Positions 1 through 8,473 are shown, counted from the stretch's first letter. The stretch is 60,718 bases of DNA from Caballeronia glathei (GCF_000698595.1 NZ_JFHC01000054.1:1-60718), one strand, 5' to 3'. Numbers and translations: made by a program. Notes: a model not told the origin generated them from the sequence alone.

Positions 1-20
1 ACCCCAACCCCAACCCCAAG
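1..20. repeat. short CCCCAA tandem run at the window edge
   Basis: The first 20 bases are about three copies of a CCCCAA hexamer. The run is cut by the window edge, so its full length is unknown. It lies just upstream of the asparaginase gene. No function is inferred; it may mark a repeat where an assembly or window was cut. Confidence 0.6.
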
Positions 21-51
21 CGCCAGCGAAAGCTGAACTACAATCGTGCAC

Positions 52-1059
52 ATGACGAAATCCGATATTTCACTGCCACGCATAGCGCTGCTCGCGACGG
101 GCGGAACGATCGCGGGCCAGGCGGGCGACGCCTCAAAAACCGCGGGCTACAAGGCGGGTGTCGTAGGCGTCGACAAGCTTCTCGACGCCGTGCCTGCGCT
201 CACGCAGGTCGCGCAGATTCACGCCGAGCAGGTGGCGAGCATCGACAGCAAGGACATGAGCACGGCGCTCTGGCTGACGCTCGCCGCACGCGTCAACGCG
301 CTGCTCGAAGAGGACGACATCGACGGCGTTGTCATCACACACGGCACCGATACGCTCGAGGAAACCGCCTACCTCCTGCATCTGACCGTGAAGAGCGAAA
401 AGCCCGTCGTGCTCACGGCCGCAATGCGTCCCTCCACCGCGCTCTCCGCCGACGGCCCGCTCAATCTGCTCAATGCCGTAACCCTCGCCGCGCACGACGG
501 CGCGGCCGGGCAGGGCGTGCTCGTCGCGTTCAACAACCAGATCCACAGCGCGCGCGACGTGACGAAGACAAGCACCTATGCCGTCGATGCCTTCCGTACG
601 CCGGAATTCGGCGCCCTCGGCTGGGTGCAGGATGGACGCGTGGACTTCCAGCGCGGCGTCGTGCGCCGCCATACCGTCGGCAGCCAGTTCGATCTTCCCG
701 CGGCGCTGCCCGCCGTCGAGATCGTGACGAGCTACGCCGGCGCATCGCGCACGGCGATCGATGCGTTCGTCGCGGCAGGGGTGAAAGGGCTGGTCGTCGC
801 CGGAACGGGCAACGGCTCGATTCATGCGGCGCTTCAGCAGGCGCTCGCCGACGCGGTGAAGCAGGGCGTCGCGGTAGTGCGCTCGTCGCGCGTCGGCTCG
901 GGCCACGTGATGCGCAACGGCGCCGCACCCGACGACGCGCTCGGCTCGGTCAGCGCGGGCACGCTCAACCCGTACAAGGCGCGCGTGCTGCTGATGCTCT
1001 CGATTGCCGCCGGTATCACGGATGCGACGGCGCTCCAGCAACTATTCGACACGTACTGA
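52..1059 (+). CDS. L-asparaginase (type II-like fold, no signal peptide)
   Basis: Hydrolyses L-asparagine to aspartate and ammonia. The protein has 335 residues, the usual size for the family. The N-terminal LLATGGTIAG motif carries the nucleophilic threonine (about T19). The second family motif, THGTDTLEETA, sits near residue 95-105 and supplies the TD pair of the second catalytic triad. The C-terminal SGHVMRNG and GTLNPYKARVLL segments also fit the family. An in-frame GTG at 46 would add two residues; I prefer the ATG at 52. No export signal is visible, so a cytoplasmic location is inferred even though the sequence resembles type II enzymes. The gene converges on the Kbp-like gene across a shared terminator. 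The enzyme class is secure; physiological preference for Asn over Gln cannot be read from the sequence. Confidence 0.93.
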   Translation: MTKSDISLPRIALLATGGTIAGQAGDASKTAGYKAGVVGVDKLLDAVPALTQVAQIHAEQVASIDSKDMSTALWLTLAARVNALLEEDDIDGVVITHGTDTLEETAYLLHLTVKSEKPVVLTAAMRPSTALSADGPLNLLNAVTLAAHDGAAGQGVLVAFNNQIHSARDVTKTSTYAVDAFRTPEFGALGWVQDGRVDFQRGVVRRHTVGSQFDLPAALPAVEIVTSYAGASRTAIDAFVAAGVKGLVVAGTGNGSIHAALQQALADAVKQGVAVVRSSRVGSGHVMRNGAAPDDALGSVSAGTLNPYKARVLLMLSIAAGITDATALQQLFDTY

Positions 1060-1065
1060 AACAAA

Positions 1066-1089
1066 AAACGCGAACCGGGGTTCGCGTTT
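1066..1089. terminator. bidirectional intrinsic terminator between convergent genes
   Basis: An 11-bp arm AAACGCGAACC faces its complement GGTTCGCGTTT almost without a loop, with an A run on the left and a T run on the right. It sits between the asparaginase stop at 1059 and the LysM-protein stop at 1120, which read towards each other, so it can serve both strands. Confidence 0.8.
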
Positions 1090-1119
1090 CGTTCATGCTC
1101 GGGACGGCTTCCGCAGACT

Positions 1120-1611
1120 TCACGCAGCCGGAATGCGCAGCACCTGTCCCGGATAGATCTTGTCCGGGCTCTTCAGCATCGGCTTGTTCGCTTCGAAGAT
1201 CACATCGTTCTTCGCGCCGTTGCCGTAATACTTTTCTGCGATCTTCCACAGGTTGTCGCCGGAAACCACCGTGTGGAACTGCGACTCGGGTGCCGCATTC
1301 GGCACGGTGATCTGGTCGTTCACCTTGTCGACGTGCTGCACGTTGCCCGCCGCAACCAGGATCTTCTCCTTGGTCGCCTGGTCGGCCGCCTGGCCCGACA
1401 CCGTTACCGTGTGCGAGGCGCCGTCATACGTGACTTCCATGTTATCGGCGGAGAGCCCCTGCGCGCGGATGTAGACCGCAATGGCGTCGCCGGCCTTCTT
1501 GTTGAGCGCGGCGACATCGACAGGAGCCGCAGCGGGCGTGGCCTGAGCAGGTGCCGATACCGCGCCGAACAGCTTTTCACCCGCGTCCTTGATAAAACTG
1601 AGAATTCCCAT
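1120..1611 (-). CDS. kbp: BON-LysM protein, Kbp/YgaU-like potassium-binding protein
   Basis: This 163-residue protein has a short N-terminal helix (MGILSFIKDAGEKLF), an Ala/Pro linker, a BON domain at about residues 35-100 and a C-terminal LysM domain at about 112-162 (FHTVVSGDNLWKIAEKYYG, YPGQVLRIP). The same architecture and N-terminus occur in E. coli Kbp (YgaU), a cytoplasmic K+-binding protein, and there is likewise no signal peptide here. A clear AAGGAG ribosome-binding site lies ahead of the ATG at 1611. The gene stands alone on the minus strand. The domain call is secure; K+ sensing is inferred from the E. coli relative. Confidence 0.9.
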   Translation of the reverse strand: MGILSFIKDAGEKLFGAVSAPAQATPAAAPVDVAALNKKAGDAIAVYIRAQGLSADNMEVTYDGASHTVTVSGQAADQATKEKILVAAGNVQHVDKVNDQITVPNAAPESQFHTVVSGDNLWKIAEKYYGNGAKNDVIFEANKPMLKSPDKIYPGQVLRIPAA

Positions 1612-1927
1612 TGTTTCAACTCCTTAAGTGACAGTGGTGGAAGGGCTCGCGAAGTCTAGGCAATTTAGTCGCGCGTTCCACCAGATAGTTCTGAGATTTG
1701 TCAGCCAGAGTTGTAAAACAGAAAGGGTCGGGCCAACCGGGCCAACCCTTTCCTGGTGCATTCAATAGACTTGAGACAAGAAATCCGACGCGGACACCCG
1801 ACGAAAACCGTCTGACCGACCAAGGCTTCCCCGGCGCCCGCCGGGTGCCGCTCTCGGACCCCACTTGCCGCCCTCAGCCCAGAGCGGCATGTTGTCCCGC
1901 GTGCCCATACGCGGGACGCCCCACGGT
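1612..1927. other. intergenic region with a probable terminator for the glx operon
   Basis: These 316 bases hold the 5' leader of the LysM gene and, at about 1722-1751, an imperfect hairpin (AAAGGGT paired with ACCCTTT around two GGCC/GGCC arms). On the minus strand it is followed by CTGTTTTAC. It lies about 180 bases beyond the glxR stop and is the best terminator candidate for gcl-hyi-glxR. I see no convincing gene here. Confidence 0.5.
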
Positions 1928-2836
1928 TCAGGCTGCCTTCGCCGCTTCCACCGGCTCTTCGGCAACCTTGAAGTTCGACATGATTTCCAGTGCGCGCACG
2001 AGGCCGGAATGGTCCCATGCCTTGCCGCCGTTCGCGGCGCACACGCTGAAGAGCTGCTGCGCGCTTGCCGTATTCGGCAGGGCAAGGCCCATCTTGCGTG
2101 CACCATCGAGTGCGAGATTCAGATCCTTCTGGTGCAGTTCGATGCGAAAGCCCGGGTTGAACGTGCGCTTGGTCATGCGCTCGCCGTGCACTTCCAGAAT
2201 CCGCGACGATGCGAAGCCGCCCATCAGCGCCTTGCGCACGCGTTCCGGATCGGCGCCCGAGCGCGATGCGAAGAGCAGGGCCTCGGCCACGGCCTCGATG
2301 TTCAGCGCGACGATGATCTGGTTCGCGACCTTGCAGGTCTGGCCCGCGCCGTTGTCGCCGATGAGCGAAATGTTCTTGCCCATCAGTTCGAACAGCGGCT
2401 TGGCGAGATCGAAGGAACGCTGCGGGCCGCCGACCATGATCGTGAGCGTCGCTTCACGCGCGCCCACTTCGCCGCCCGAAACCGGCGCGTCGAGATAGTC
2501 GCAGCCGAGCGCGTTGATTTTCTTCGCGAACTCCTGCGTGTCGAGCGGCGAGATCGAGCTCATGTCGATCACGAGTTTGCCTTTCGTCAGACCTTTGGCG
2601 ACTCCGTCGTCGGCGAAGAGGACGGCCGCGACGTCGGGCGTGTCCGGGACCATCGTGATGATGATCTCGCTCGTCAGCGCGACGGCGGTGGAGTCGGGGA
2701 CCACGCTCGTTTGCTCGCGGATGTCGTCCGGCACCGGAAACTTGCCGTTCACGACCAGCTTGTGCCCGCCCTTCAGAAGGTTGCGCGCCATGTGCGCGCC
2801 CATGATGCCGAGGCCGATGAATCCGATTGTTGCCAT
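1928..2836 (-). CDS. glxR: 2-hydroxy-3-oxopropionate (tartronate semialdehyde) reductase
   Basis: Reduces tartronate semialdehyde, the Gcl product, to D-glycerate with NAD(P)H. The protein has 302 residues of the beta-hydroxyacid dehydrogenase family. It opens with the dinucleotide-binding GFIGLGIMG motif. The substrate motif DAPVSGGEVGA lies near residues 118-128, and the catalytic lysine is in the GQTCKVANQI segment near residue 170. An upstream TTG at 2842 is possible, but the ATG at 2836 gives the canonical MATIGFIGLG start. It is the third gene of the minus-strand operon gcl-hyi-glxR, about 115 bases after hyi. The operon context separates it from garR-type paralogues of glucarate pathways. 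Glycerate kinase, the next step, is not in the window. Confidence 0.93.
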   Translation of the reverse strand: MATIGFIGLGIMGAHMARNLLKGGHKLVVNGKFPVPDDIREQTSVVPDSTAVALTSEIIITMVPDTPDVAAVLFADDGVAKGLTKGKLVIDMSSISPLDTQEFAKKINALGCDYLDAPVSGGEVGAREATLTIMVGGPQRSFDLAKPLFELMGKNISLIGDNGAGQTCKVANQIIVALNIEAVAEALLFASRSGADPERVRKALMGGFASSRILEVHGERMTKRTFNPGFRIELHQKDLNLALDGARKMGLALPNTASAQQLFSVCAANGGKAWDHSGLVRALEIMSNFKVAEEPVEAAKAA

Positions 2837-2952
2837 TCTCAAGTATCTCCCTTGTCGATCAGAGTGGGCGCTGTCGACCGGAGTCAGCGCTCAAGCGCTT
2901 GCTCTGGTCTCATGCGCGTGCTCTGGTCCCATCCAAAATGGTTGCTGATGTC

Positions 2953-3765
2953 TTACGCAGCGGCGCGTGCGTTGTTCGATGCGGGCCAGCCCGCGATTTC
3001 CTGAAGCCAGGAGAGGCCCTCGGCCGTCGTCGAGCGCGGCTTGTATTCGCAGCCGATCCAGCCTTCGTAGCCCACCGAGTCGAGCAGGGCGAACAGGTAC
3101 GCGTAGTTGATCTCGCCCGTGCCGGGTTCGTTGCGGCCCGGGTTGTCGGCGAGCTGGACATGCGCGATCGACGGCAGGTTCTTCTTGATCGTCGCGGCCA
3201 GTTCGCCTTCCATGCGCTGCATGTGATAGATGTCGTATTGCAAAAACAGGTTGTCCGAGCCGACCGCGCGGATCACGTCCAGTCCTTCTGCCGAGCGGTT
3301 GAGCGCGAAGCCGGGAATGTCGTACGAATTGCACGGCTCGACCAGCAGGCGGATGCCTTCCTTCTTCAGCGCTGCGGCGGCGAAACCGAGGTTCTCGATC
3401 ATCGTCGCGCGGGCCTGCTCGCGGCTCACGCCCGCCGACGGAATCCCGACGAGGCAGTTCAGTTGCGGCACCCTCAGCGCCTTCGCGTATTCGATCGCGC
3501 GTCCGACGCCTTCGCGGAACTCGCTTACGCGGTCCGGCAGGCACGCGATGCCGCGTTCACCCGCTTCCCAGTTGCCCGCGGGCAGGTTATGCAGGACCAG
3601 CTTCAGGTTGTTGTCGGCGAGGCGGCTTTGCAGGTCGCCGATCGAATACGGGTACGGAAACAGGAACTCGACCGCTTCGAAGCCCGCGTCCGCCGCCGCC
3701 GCGAAGCGGTCGAGGAACGGGACTTCGTTGAACAGCATGGTCAGGTTCGCAGCAAATTTCGGCAT
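2953..3765 (-). CDS. hyi: hydroxypyruvate isomerase
   Basis: Interconverts hydroxypyruvate and tartronate semialdehyde. The 270-residue protein is an AP-endonuclease-2-like TIM barrel. Typical segments are MPKFAANLTMLFNE at the N-terminus, HNLPAGNWEAGERG near 60, LVEPCNSYDIPG near 140 (the acidic metal ligand E), the LQYDIYHMQRMEG segment near 175, and IGCEYKP near 240. It lies between gcl and glxR on the same strand, the standard order of the glyoxylate carboligase pathway. It begins just after the gcl stop at 3823, so co-transcription is likely. Its residue set and length match the family, so confidence is high. Confidence 0.93.
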   Translation of the reverse strand: MPKFAANLTMLFNEVPFLDRFAAAADAGFEAVEFLFPYPYSIGDLQSRLADNNLKLVLHNLPAGNWEAGERGIACLPDRVSEFREGVGRAIEYAKALRVPQLNCLVGIPSAGVSREQARATMIENLGFAAAALKKEGIRLLVEPCNSYDIPGFALNRSAEGLDVIRAVGSDNLFLQYDIYHMQRMEGELAATIKKNLPSIAHVQLADNPGRNEPGTGEINYAYLFALLDSVGYEGWIGCEYKPRSTTAEGLSWLQEIAGWPASNNARAAA

Positions 3766-3822
3766 GTTCTCTTCCTGATGGTCGGTCAGTGGTTGCTACA
3801 GGCGCTTGCTTCGGACGGCCGC

Positions 3823-5598
3823 TCAGTCGAGTGGCGTGATTGCGGTCGGCGCGTCTTCCTTGCGTTCCGCGAGTTCTTCGAATTCGTTGATGGCGTCGAT
3901 TTCGGTGCCCATCGAGATGTTCGTCACGCGCTCGAGGATCATTTCGACCACCACCGGCACGTTGAACTCCGCCATCAGCGCCTGGGCCTGCTTGAGCGCG
4001 GGAGCGATGTCCTCGGGCTTGAACACGCGCAGCGCCTTGCAGCCGAGGCCTTCGGCCACCGCGACGTGATCGACGCCGTAGCCGTCGAGTTCCGGCGCGT
4101 TGATGTTGTCGAACGCGAGCTGCACGCAGTAGTCCATGTCGAAGCCGCGCTGTGCCTGGCGGATGAGGCCCAGGTACGAGTTGTTCACGACCACGTGGAT
4201 GTACGGCAGCTTGAACTGCGCGCCGACGGCGAGCTCCTCGATCATGAACTGGAAGTCGTAGTCACCCGAGAGCGCGACGATCGGACGCTGCGGATCGGCT
4301 GCACGCACGCCGAGCGCTGCCGGAATCGTCCAGCCGAGCGGGCCCGCCTGGCCGCAGTTGATCCAGTTGCGCGCCTTGAACACGTGCAGGAACTGGGCGC
4401 CCGCGATCTGCGACAGACCGATCGTCGTGACGAAGCACGTGTCGCGGCCGAACGCCTGGTTCATCTCTTCATACACGCGCTGCGGCTTCATCGGCACGTT
4501 GTCGAAGTGCGTCTTGCGCAGCATCGTGCGCTTGCGGTCCTGGCAATCCTTGACCCATGCGCTGCGATCCTTGAGCTTGCCCGCGGCCTTCCATTCGCGC
4601 GCCACTTCGACGAACAGTTCGAGCGCGGCCTTCGCATCCGACACGATGCCGAGGTCCGGTCCGAACACGCGACCGATCTGCGTCGGCTCGATATCCACGT
4701 GCACGAACTTACGGCCCTTCGTATAAACCTCGACGCTGCCCGTGTGGCGGTTCGCCCAGCGGTTGCCGATGCCGAGCACGAAGTCGGAGGCGAGCATCGT
4801 TGCATTGCCGTAGCGGTGCGCCGTCTGCAGGCCGACCATGCCGGCCATGAGCGGATGGTCGTCCGGAATCGCGCCCCACGACATCAGCGTCGGGATCACC
4901 GGCACGCCGAGCGTTTCGGCGAACTGCACGAGCAGGTCTTCCGCCGCGGCGTTCAGCACGCCGCCGCCCGAGACGATGAGCGGCTTGTCCGCGTCGTTGA
5001 GCATCGTGAGCGCTTTTTCGACCTGGCCGCGCGTCGCTTTCGGCTTGTAGATCGGCAGCGGCTCGTAGGTGTCGATGTCGAATTCGATTTCGGCCATCTG
5101 CACGTCGATCGGCAGGTCGACCAGCACCGGGCCCGGGCGGCCCGAGCGCATCAGGTGGAACGCCTGCTGGAACACGCGCGGCACGAGCGCCGGCTCGCGC
5201 ACCGTCACGGCCCATTTCGTGACGGGCTTCGCGATCGATTCGATGTCGACGGCCTGGAAGTCTTCCTTGTAGAGCCGTGCGCGCGGTGCCTGGCCAGTGA
5301 TCGCGAGAATCGGGATCGAGTCGGCCTGGGCCGAGTAGAGGCCGGTGATCATGTCGGTGCCCGCCGGGCCCGACGTGCCGATGCACACGCCGATGTTGCC
5401 GGGCGCCGCGCGGGTGTAGCCTTCGGCCATGTGCGATGCCCCTTCGACGTGCCGTGCCAGCACATGGCTGATGCTGCCCGCCTTGCGCAATGCCGAGTAG
5501 AACGGGTTGATCGCCGCGCCCGGCACGCCGAACGCGGTGTCGATGCCTTCTTTCTCCAGCACGAGGACGGCTGCGTCGACGGCTCTCATCTTGGCCAT
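3823..5598 (-). CDS. gcl: glyoxylate carboligase (tartronate-semialdehyde synthase)
   Basis: A ThDP-dependent enzyme that condenses two glyoxylates to tartronate semialdehyde and CO2. It has 591 residues with the three-domain acetolactate-synthase fold. The N-terminal PYR domain contains AFGVPGAAINPFYSAL; in Gcl the usual ThDP glutamate is replaced by valine, and GVPG here fits that. The C-terminal PP domain has the ThDP motif GDYDFQF...NNSYLGLI. The ATG at 5598 has a GGAG site 7-10 bases upstream; the longer open frame to 5646 starts without one. It is the first gene of gcl-hyi-glxR and diverges from the LysR gene at 5759. Function in glyoxylate, glycolate or purine/allantoin-derived carbon use is inferred from the operon. 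Confidence 0.95.
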   Translation of the reverse strand: MAKMRAVDAAVLVLEKEGIDTAFGVPGAAINPFYSALRKAGSISHVLARHVEGASHMAEGYTRAAPGNIGVCIGTSGPAGTDMITGLYSAQADSIPILAITGQAPRARLYKEDFQAVDIESIAKPVTKWAVTVREPALVPRVFQQAFHLMRSGRPGPVLVDLPIDVQMAEIEFDIDTYEPLPIYKPKATRGQVEKALTMLNDADKPLIVSGGGVLNAAAEDLLVQFAETLGVPVIPTLMSWGAIPDDHPLMAGMVGLQTAHRYGNATMLASDFVLGIGNRWANRHTGSVEVYTKGRKFVHVDIEPTQIGRVFGPDLGIVSDAKAALELFVEVAREWKAAGKLKDRSAWVKDCQDRKRTMLRKTHFDNVPMKPQRVYEEMNQAFGRDTCFVTTIGLSQIAGAQFLHVFKARNWINCGQAGPLGWTIPAALGVRAADPQRPIVALSGDYDFQFMIEELAVGAQFKLPYIHVVVNNSYLGLIRQAQRGFDMDYCVQLAFDNINAPELDGYGVDHVAVAEGLGCKALRVFKPEDIAPALKQAQALMAEFNVPVVVEMILERVTNISMGTEIDAINEFEELAERKEDAPTAITPLD

Positions 5599-5652
5599 GA
5601 GTGTCTCCTTCCTTTTATCTCTTCCGAATGTTTCCGACTGCATCAAGCAGGG

Positions 5653-5701
5653 CTGAGATGAACTTTAAGCGCGCACTAAAGGTTTGATAAGATCAGCTCA
5701 G
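5653..5701. promoter_or_regulatory. candidate LysR operator region between gcl and its divergent regulator
   Basis: The 160-base divergent intergenic region holds three nested dyads. CTTTA-N9-TAAAG is at 5663-5681, TGAT-AAG-ATCA at 5685-5695, and an outer CTGAG...CTCAG pair spans 5653-5701. LysR-type regulators bind such interrupted dyads (T-N11-A) near divergent promoters. The assignment is positional inference; no binding site is established for this protein. Confidence 0.45.
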
Positions 5702-5758
5702 GTCGCTTTCTTCGAAACAAAAAGTATCGAATGACGAATTGCAGGCAGGAGACGGCAG

Positions 5759-6670
5759 ATGGACCGCTTCAAGCAGATTGAGACGTTCGTGCGGGTCGCG
5801 GATGCGGGAAGCCTCGCCGCGGCGGCGCTGGAGGAGGGCGTGTCGCCGGTGATTCTCGGACGGCGCATCGACGCGCTGGAAAAGCGCCTCGGCGTGAAGC
5901 TGATGTATCGCTCGACGCGCCGGCTCGTCGTGAGCGAGGACGGCGCGGCCTTCCTCGAGCGCTGCCGCAACCTGCTGACCGAGTGGGATCAGGCGGAAAA
6001 CGAGCTCGCCGCCGGGCGGCGGGCGGTGAACGGGCATCTGATCGTGTCGGCGCCGGCGGCTTTCGGGCGCATGCATGTGGCGCCGCACGCGCCGGCGTTC
6101 ATCGCCGACAAGCCCGAATTGCAGATGTCTTTCAATCTCACCGACCGCGTGGTGGACCTCGTGCGCGAGGGCTACGACTTGTCGATCCGCATCGGCGGCT
6201 CGGTCGATCCGAACTTCGTGGCGGTGAAACTCGCGGGCAACCGGCGCGTGGTGTGCGGCACGCCCGGCTATTTCAGGAAATACGGCAAGCCGAAGACGCT
6301 GGAGGACCTGCCGGCGCACAACTGCCTCGCGTTCAACCTTCAGGGGGGGCAGAACCGCGGCTGGTATTTCCGGCGCAACGGCAAGCTCGCGACGGTGCGC
6401 GTGTCCGGCAACCTCGACTGCAACGACGGCGAATTGCTGCACCGCTGGATGTCGGAAGGGCTCGGGCTCGGCTGGCGCTCGACGTGGGAAATCCAGCGGC
6501 AACTGGCGGCGGGCGAACTGGAAACCGTCCTGGACGAATTCGCGCTGCCCGACTACGACATTCTGGCGGTCTACCCGCAGCAGCGCTACGTGCCCGCGAA
6601 GGTTCGCTACTTCATTGATTACCTTAAGGAAATTTACGCCCAGCCGGATTACTGGAGCCGCGTGCCGTAA
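5759..6670 (+). CDS. LysR-family transcriptional regulator, probable regulator of gcl-hyi-glxR
   Basis: A 303-residue LysR protein. The N-terminal winged helix-turn-helix covers about residues 1-60 (FVRVADAGSLAAAALEEGVSPVILGRRIDALEKRLG). The periplasmic-binding-protein-like effector domain follows from about 90 to 295. It sits head-to-head with gcl, the arrangement in which LysR proteins usually control the neighbouring operon and themselves, and the 160-base gap contains several dyads. The likely effector is a pathway metabolite such as glyoxylate or a precursor, but that is inference. The length is normal. The downstream gene rpsF has its own promoter, so this is a single-gene unit. Confidence 0.9.
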   Translation: MDRFKQIETFVRVADAGSLAAAALEEGVSPVILGRRIDALEKRLGVKLMYRSTRRLVVSEDGAAFLERCRNLLTEWDQAENELAAGRRAVNGHLIVSAPAAFGRMHVAPHAPAFIADKPELQMSFNLTDRVVDLVREGYDLSIRIGGSVDPNFVAVKLAGNRRVVCGTPGYFRKYGKPKTLEDLPAHNCLAFNLQGGQNRGWYFRRNGKLATVRVSGNLDCNDGELLHRWMSEGLGLGWRSTWEIQRQLAAGELETVLDEFALPDYDILAVYPQQRYVPAKVRYFIDYLKEIYAQPDYWSRVP

Positions 6671-6770
6671 GATCGGGCACTTTTTTCGTGCGGGTTCTCC
6701 GGCGCGGGACCGGCGAAGCGCTAAATCCTTGAAAAGACAGCGGAAGTAAATCGCGAAATATCCGCGAAGC

Positions 6771-6799
6771 TTGCGCGGGAAGCCACCGCCGGTTACAAT
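6771..6799 (+). promoter_or_regulatory. sigma-70 promoter of the rpsF operon
   Basis: A TTGCGC -35 box (6771-6776) is separated by exactly 17 bases from a TACAAT -10 box (6794-6799). It lies about 75 bases upstream of the rpsF ATG. The position and match make it the best promoter for rpsF-priB-rpsR-rplI. Confidence 0.7.
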
Positions 6800-6873
6800 C
6801 TTCGGCTTCTCACTTGCCGCACCGGTCCGACGCCCGGGCGGCTTTAATCCACAAGTCAGTACAAGGAGTGAAT

Positions 6874-7245
6874 ATGCGTCATTACGAAATCGTATTTATC
6901 GTGCATCCCGATCAGAGCGAGCAAGTGCCCGCCATGATCGAGCGCTACAAGGGCACGATCACCACGCACGGCGGCCAGATCCACCGTATCGAAGACTGGG
7001 GCCGTCGCCAGTTGGCCTACATGATCGAGAAACTCGCGAAGGCTCATTACGTCTGCATGAACATCGAGTGCAATCAGGAAACGCTCGAAGAACTCGAACA
7101 CGCGTTCAAGTTCAATGACGCGGTCCTGCGCCACCTGATCGTCAAGATGAAGAAGGCCGAAACCGGCCCGTCGCCGATGATGAAGGAAGTGCAGCGCGAA
7201 GAAGCCAAGAAGGCGGCCTCCCAGCCGACCGAAGCGCAGGCTTAA
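6874..7245 (+). CDS. rpsF: 30S ribosomal protein S6
   Basis: A 123-residue S6 that binds 16S rRNA together with S18 in the platform of the small subunit. The MRHYEIVFIVHPDQSEQ start, the RIEDWGRRQLAY segment and the KAHYVCMNIECN strand are typical. The tail after about residue 95 is charged and Ala-rich, as in other proteobacteria. An in-frame ATG exists at 6814, but the start at 6874 is preceded by AAGGAG and gives the canonical N-terminus. It is the first gene of rpsF-priB-rpsR-rplI. In other bacteria the S6:S18 complex can feed back on this operon; no such leader motif was verified here. Confidence 0.98.
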   Translation: MRHYEIVFIVHPDQSEQVPAMIERYKGTITTHGGQIHRIEDWGRRQLAYMIEKLAKAHYVCMNIECNQETLEELEHAFKFNDAVLRHLIVKMKKAETGPSPMMKEVQREEAKKAASQPTEAQA

Positions 7246-7290
7246 GTTACCGGGTCTAGCGACCCAGGCTATCAAGCCACCAGGAACTAG

Positions 7291-7590
7291 ATGAACCGGC
7301 TGCAACTGACAGCGAGCGTCGTGGAACGCGAACCGGTGCGGTACACCCCCGCCGGCGTGCCGATCGCAAGCTGCACGTTGCATCACCGCACGGAAGTCGT
7401 CGAAGCGGGCATTGCCCGCCAGATCGAACTGACGATGCCCGCGGTAGCCGCCGGTGAGGCGAGCGGCAGGCTGGAAAGCTGTCCGATGGGCGTGGAGACA
7501 CGTTTCACCGGCTTTCTGGCGAAAAAGAGCCGCAACGCGCGAACCCTGGTGTTTCACATCACAGAATTGCAGGACATTGGAAAGGACTGA
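7291..7590 (+). CDS. priB: primosomal replication protein N (PriB)
   Basis: A 99-residue single OB-fold protein that joins PriA at stalled forks to stimulate replication restart. It begins MNRLQLTASVVEREPVRYTPAGVP and contains the CTLHHRTEVVEAG strand and FLAKKSRNARTLVFHI near the C-terminus, as in other beta-proteobacterial PriB. It lies between rpsF and rpsR, the conserved location for priB, with only two bases between its stop and the rpsR start, so translational coupling is likely. The length agrees with the family (about 100 residues). Confidence 0.96.
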   Translation: MNRLQLTASVVEREPVRYTPAGVPIASCTLHHRTEVVEAGIARQIELTMPAVAAGEASGRLESCPMGVETRFTGFLAKKSRNARTLVFHITELQDIGKD

Positions 7591-7592
7591 AC

Positions 7593-7868
7593 ATGCCCCG
7601 CCCGACTGGTAAGAAATTCGACAAGCGTCGTCAGCAACAAAACCCGCTCTTCAAGCGCAAGAAGTTCTGCCGTTTCACGGCAGCCAGTGTCGAGTACATC
7701 GACTACAAGGACACGGAAACGCTGAAGGACTTCATCGGCGAAAACGGCAAGATCACGCCGGCGCGCCTGACGGGTACGAAGGCTCACTATCAGCGTCAGC
7801 TCGACACGGCGATCAAGCGTGCGCGTTTCCTCGCGCTGCTGCCGTACACCGACCTGCACAAGGCCTAA
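7593..7868 (+). CDS. rpsR: 30S ribosomal protein S18
   Basis: A 91-residue basic S18, the partner of S6 on the small-subunit platform. The N-terminus KKFDKRRQQQNPLFKRKKFC leads into the core strands IDYKDTETLKDFIGENGKI. The hallmark RLTGTKAHYQRQLDTAIKRARFLALLPY ends it, shown here in part only for recognition: TGTKAHYQRQL and ARFLALLPY. It follows priB after two bases and precedes rplI by 28 bases. Confidence 0.98.
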   Translation: MPRPTGKKFDKRRQQQNPLFKRKKFCRFTAASVEYIDYKDTETLKDFIGENGKITPARLTGTKAHYQRQLDTAIKRARFLALLPYTDLHKA

Positions 7869-7896
7869 TCGGACGACGTAAAAAAGGAACAGCCAA

Positions 7897-8352
7897 ATGC
7901 AAATCATTCTTTTGGAAAAAGTCGTCAACCTGGGCAACCTGGGCGACATCGTCAAGGTCAAGGACGGCTACGCGCGCAACTTCCTGATCCCGGGCAAGAA
8001 GGCCCGCCGTGCAACGAAGGACGCAATCGCCGAATTCGAAGTGCGCCGCGCCGAGCTCGAAAAGGTCGCCGCTGAAAAGCTGGCTGCCGCGACGGCTCAG
8101 GGCGAAAAGCTGAACGGCTCGACCGTGCAGATTTCGCAGAAGGCCGGCGTCGACGGCCGCCTGTTCGGTTCGGTCACGAACGCGGACATCGCGGAAGCGC
8201 TGAAGAAGCAAGGCTTCGCCGAAGTGGAAAAGGCGCAGGTGCGTCTGCCGGAAGGCCCGCTGAAGATGGTCGGCGACCACTCGGTGCAGGTTTCCCTGCA
8301 CACGGACGTCCTGGTCGACATCACGGTGTCGGTGCTCGGCGAACACGCCTGA
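7897..8352 (+). CDS. rplI: 50S ribosomal protein L9
   Basis: A 151-residue L9 with the expected build. The N-terminal domain (MQIILLEKVVNLG, GYARNFLIP) contacts 23S rRNA, a long charged connecting helix spans about residues 40-75, and a C-terminal domain ends near HTDVLVDITVSV. A GGAAC site precedes the ATG. It is the last gene of the operon and is followed by a strong intrinsic terminator, which separates it from dnaB. Confidence 0.98.
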   Translation: MQIILLEKVVNLGNLGDIVKVKDGYARNFLIPGKKARRATKDAIAEFEVRRAELEKVAAEKLAAATAQGEKLNGSTVQISQKAGVDGRLFGSVTNADIAEALKKQGFAEVEKAQVRLPEGPLKMVGDHSVQVSLHTDVLVDITVSVLGEHA

Positions 8353-8402
8353 TGCCGCGGGCGTCGAGTGCTGACGCCCGACGCCGGATGCAGTAAAAGA
8401 AG

Positions 8403-8434
8403 GGCAGGAACCGCGCGCGGTTCCTGCCTTTTTT
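8403..8434 (+). terminator. intrinsic terminator of the rpsF-rplI operon
   Basis: A perfect 10-bp stem (GGCAGGAACC with GGTTCCTGCC) closes a GCGCGC loop and runs straight into TTTTTT. It begins 50 bases after the rplI stop and ends 40 bases before dnaB, so dnaB needs its own promoter or read-through. Confidence 0.93.
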
Positions 8435-8473
8435 GTTGTCCGCGATCCGTCATTTCATCGATAATTCCACCCC

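Noticed and set aside
1..20. Ciliate-type telomere repeat (CCCCAA)
   Set aside because: Only about three units at a window edge next to ordinary proteobacterial genes; coincidence or a local bacterial repeat is more likely.
2827..5661. Plus-strand open frame of 944 codons opposite hyi and gcl
   Set aside because: It is the antisense shadow of two clear enzymes; composition is His/Arg/Asp rich as expected from reverse-reading GC-rich codons, and no domain is recognisable.
6671..6700. Terminator after the LysR gene (GCAC-TTTTTTC-GTGC)
   Set aside because: The stem is only four base pairs and the T run is in the loop, so it does not qualify.
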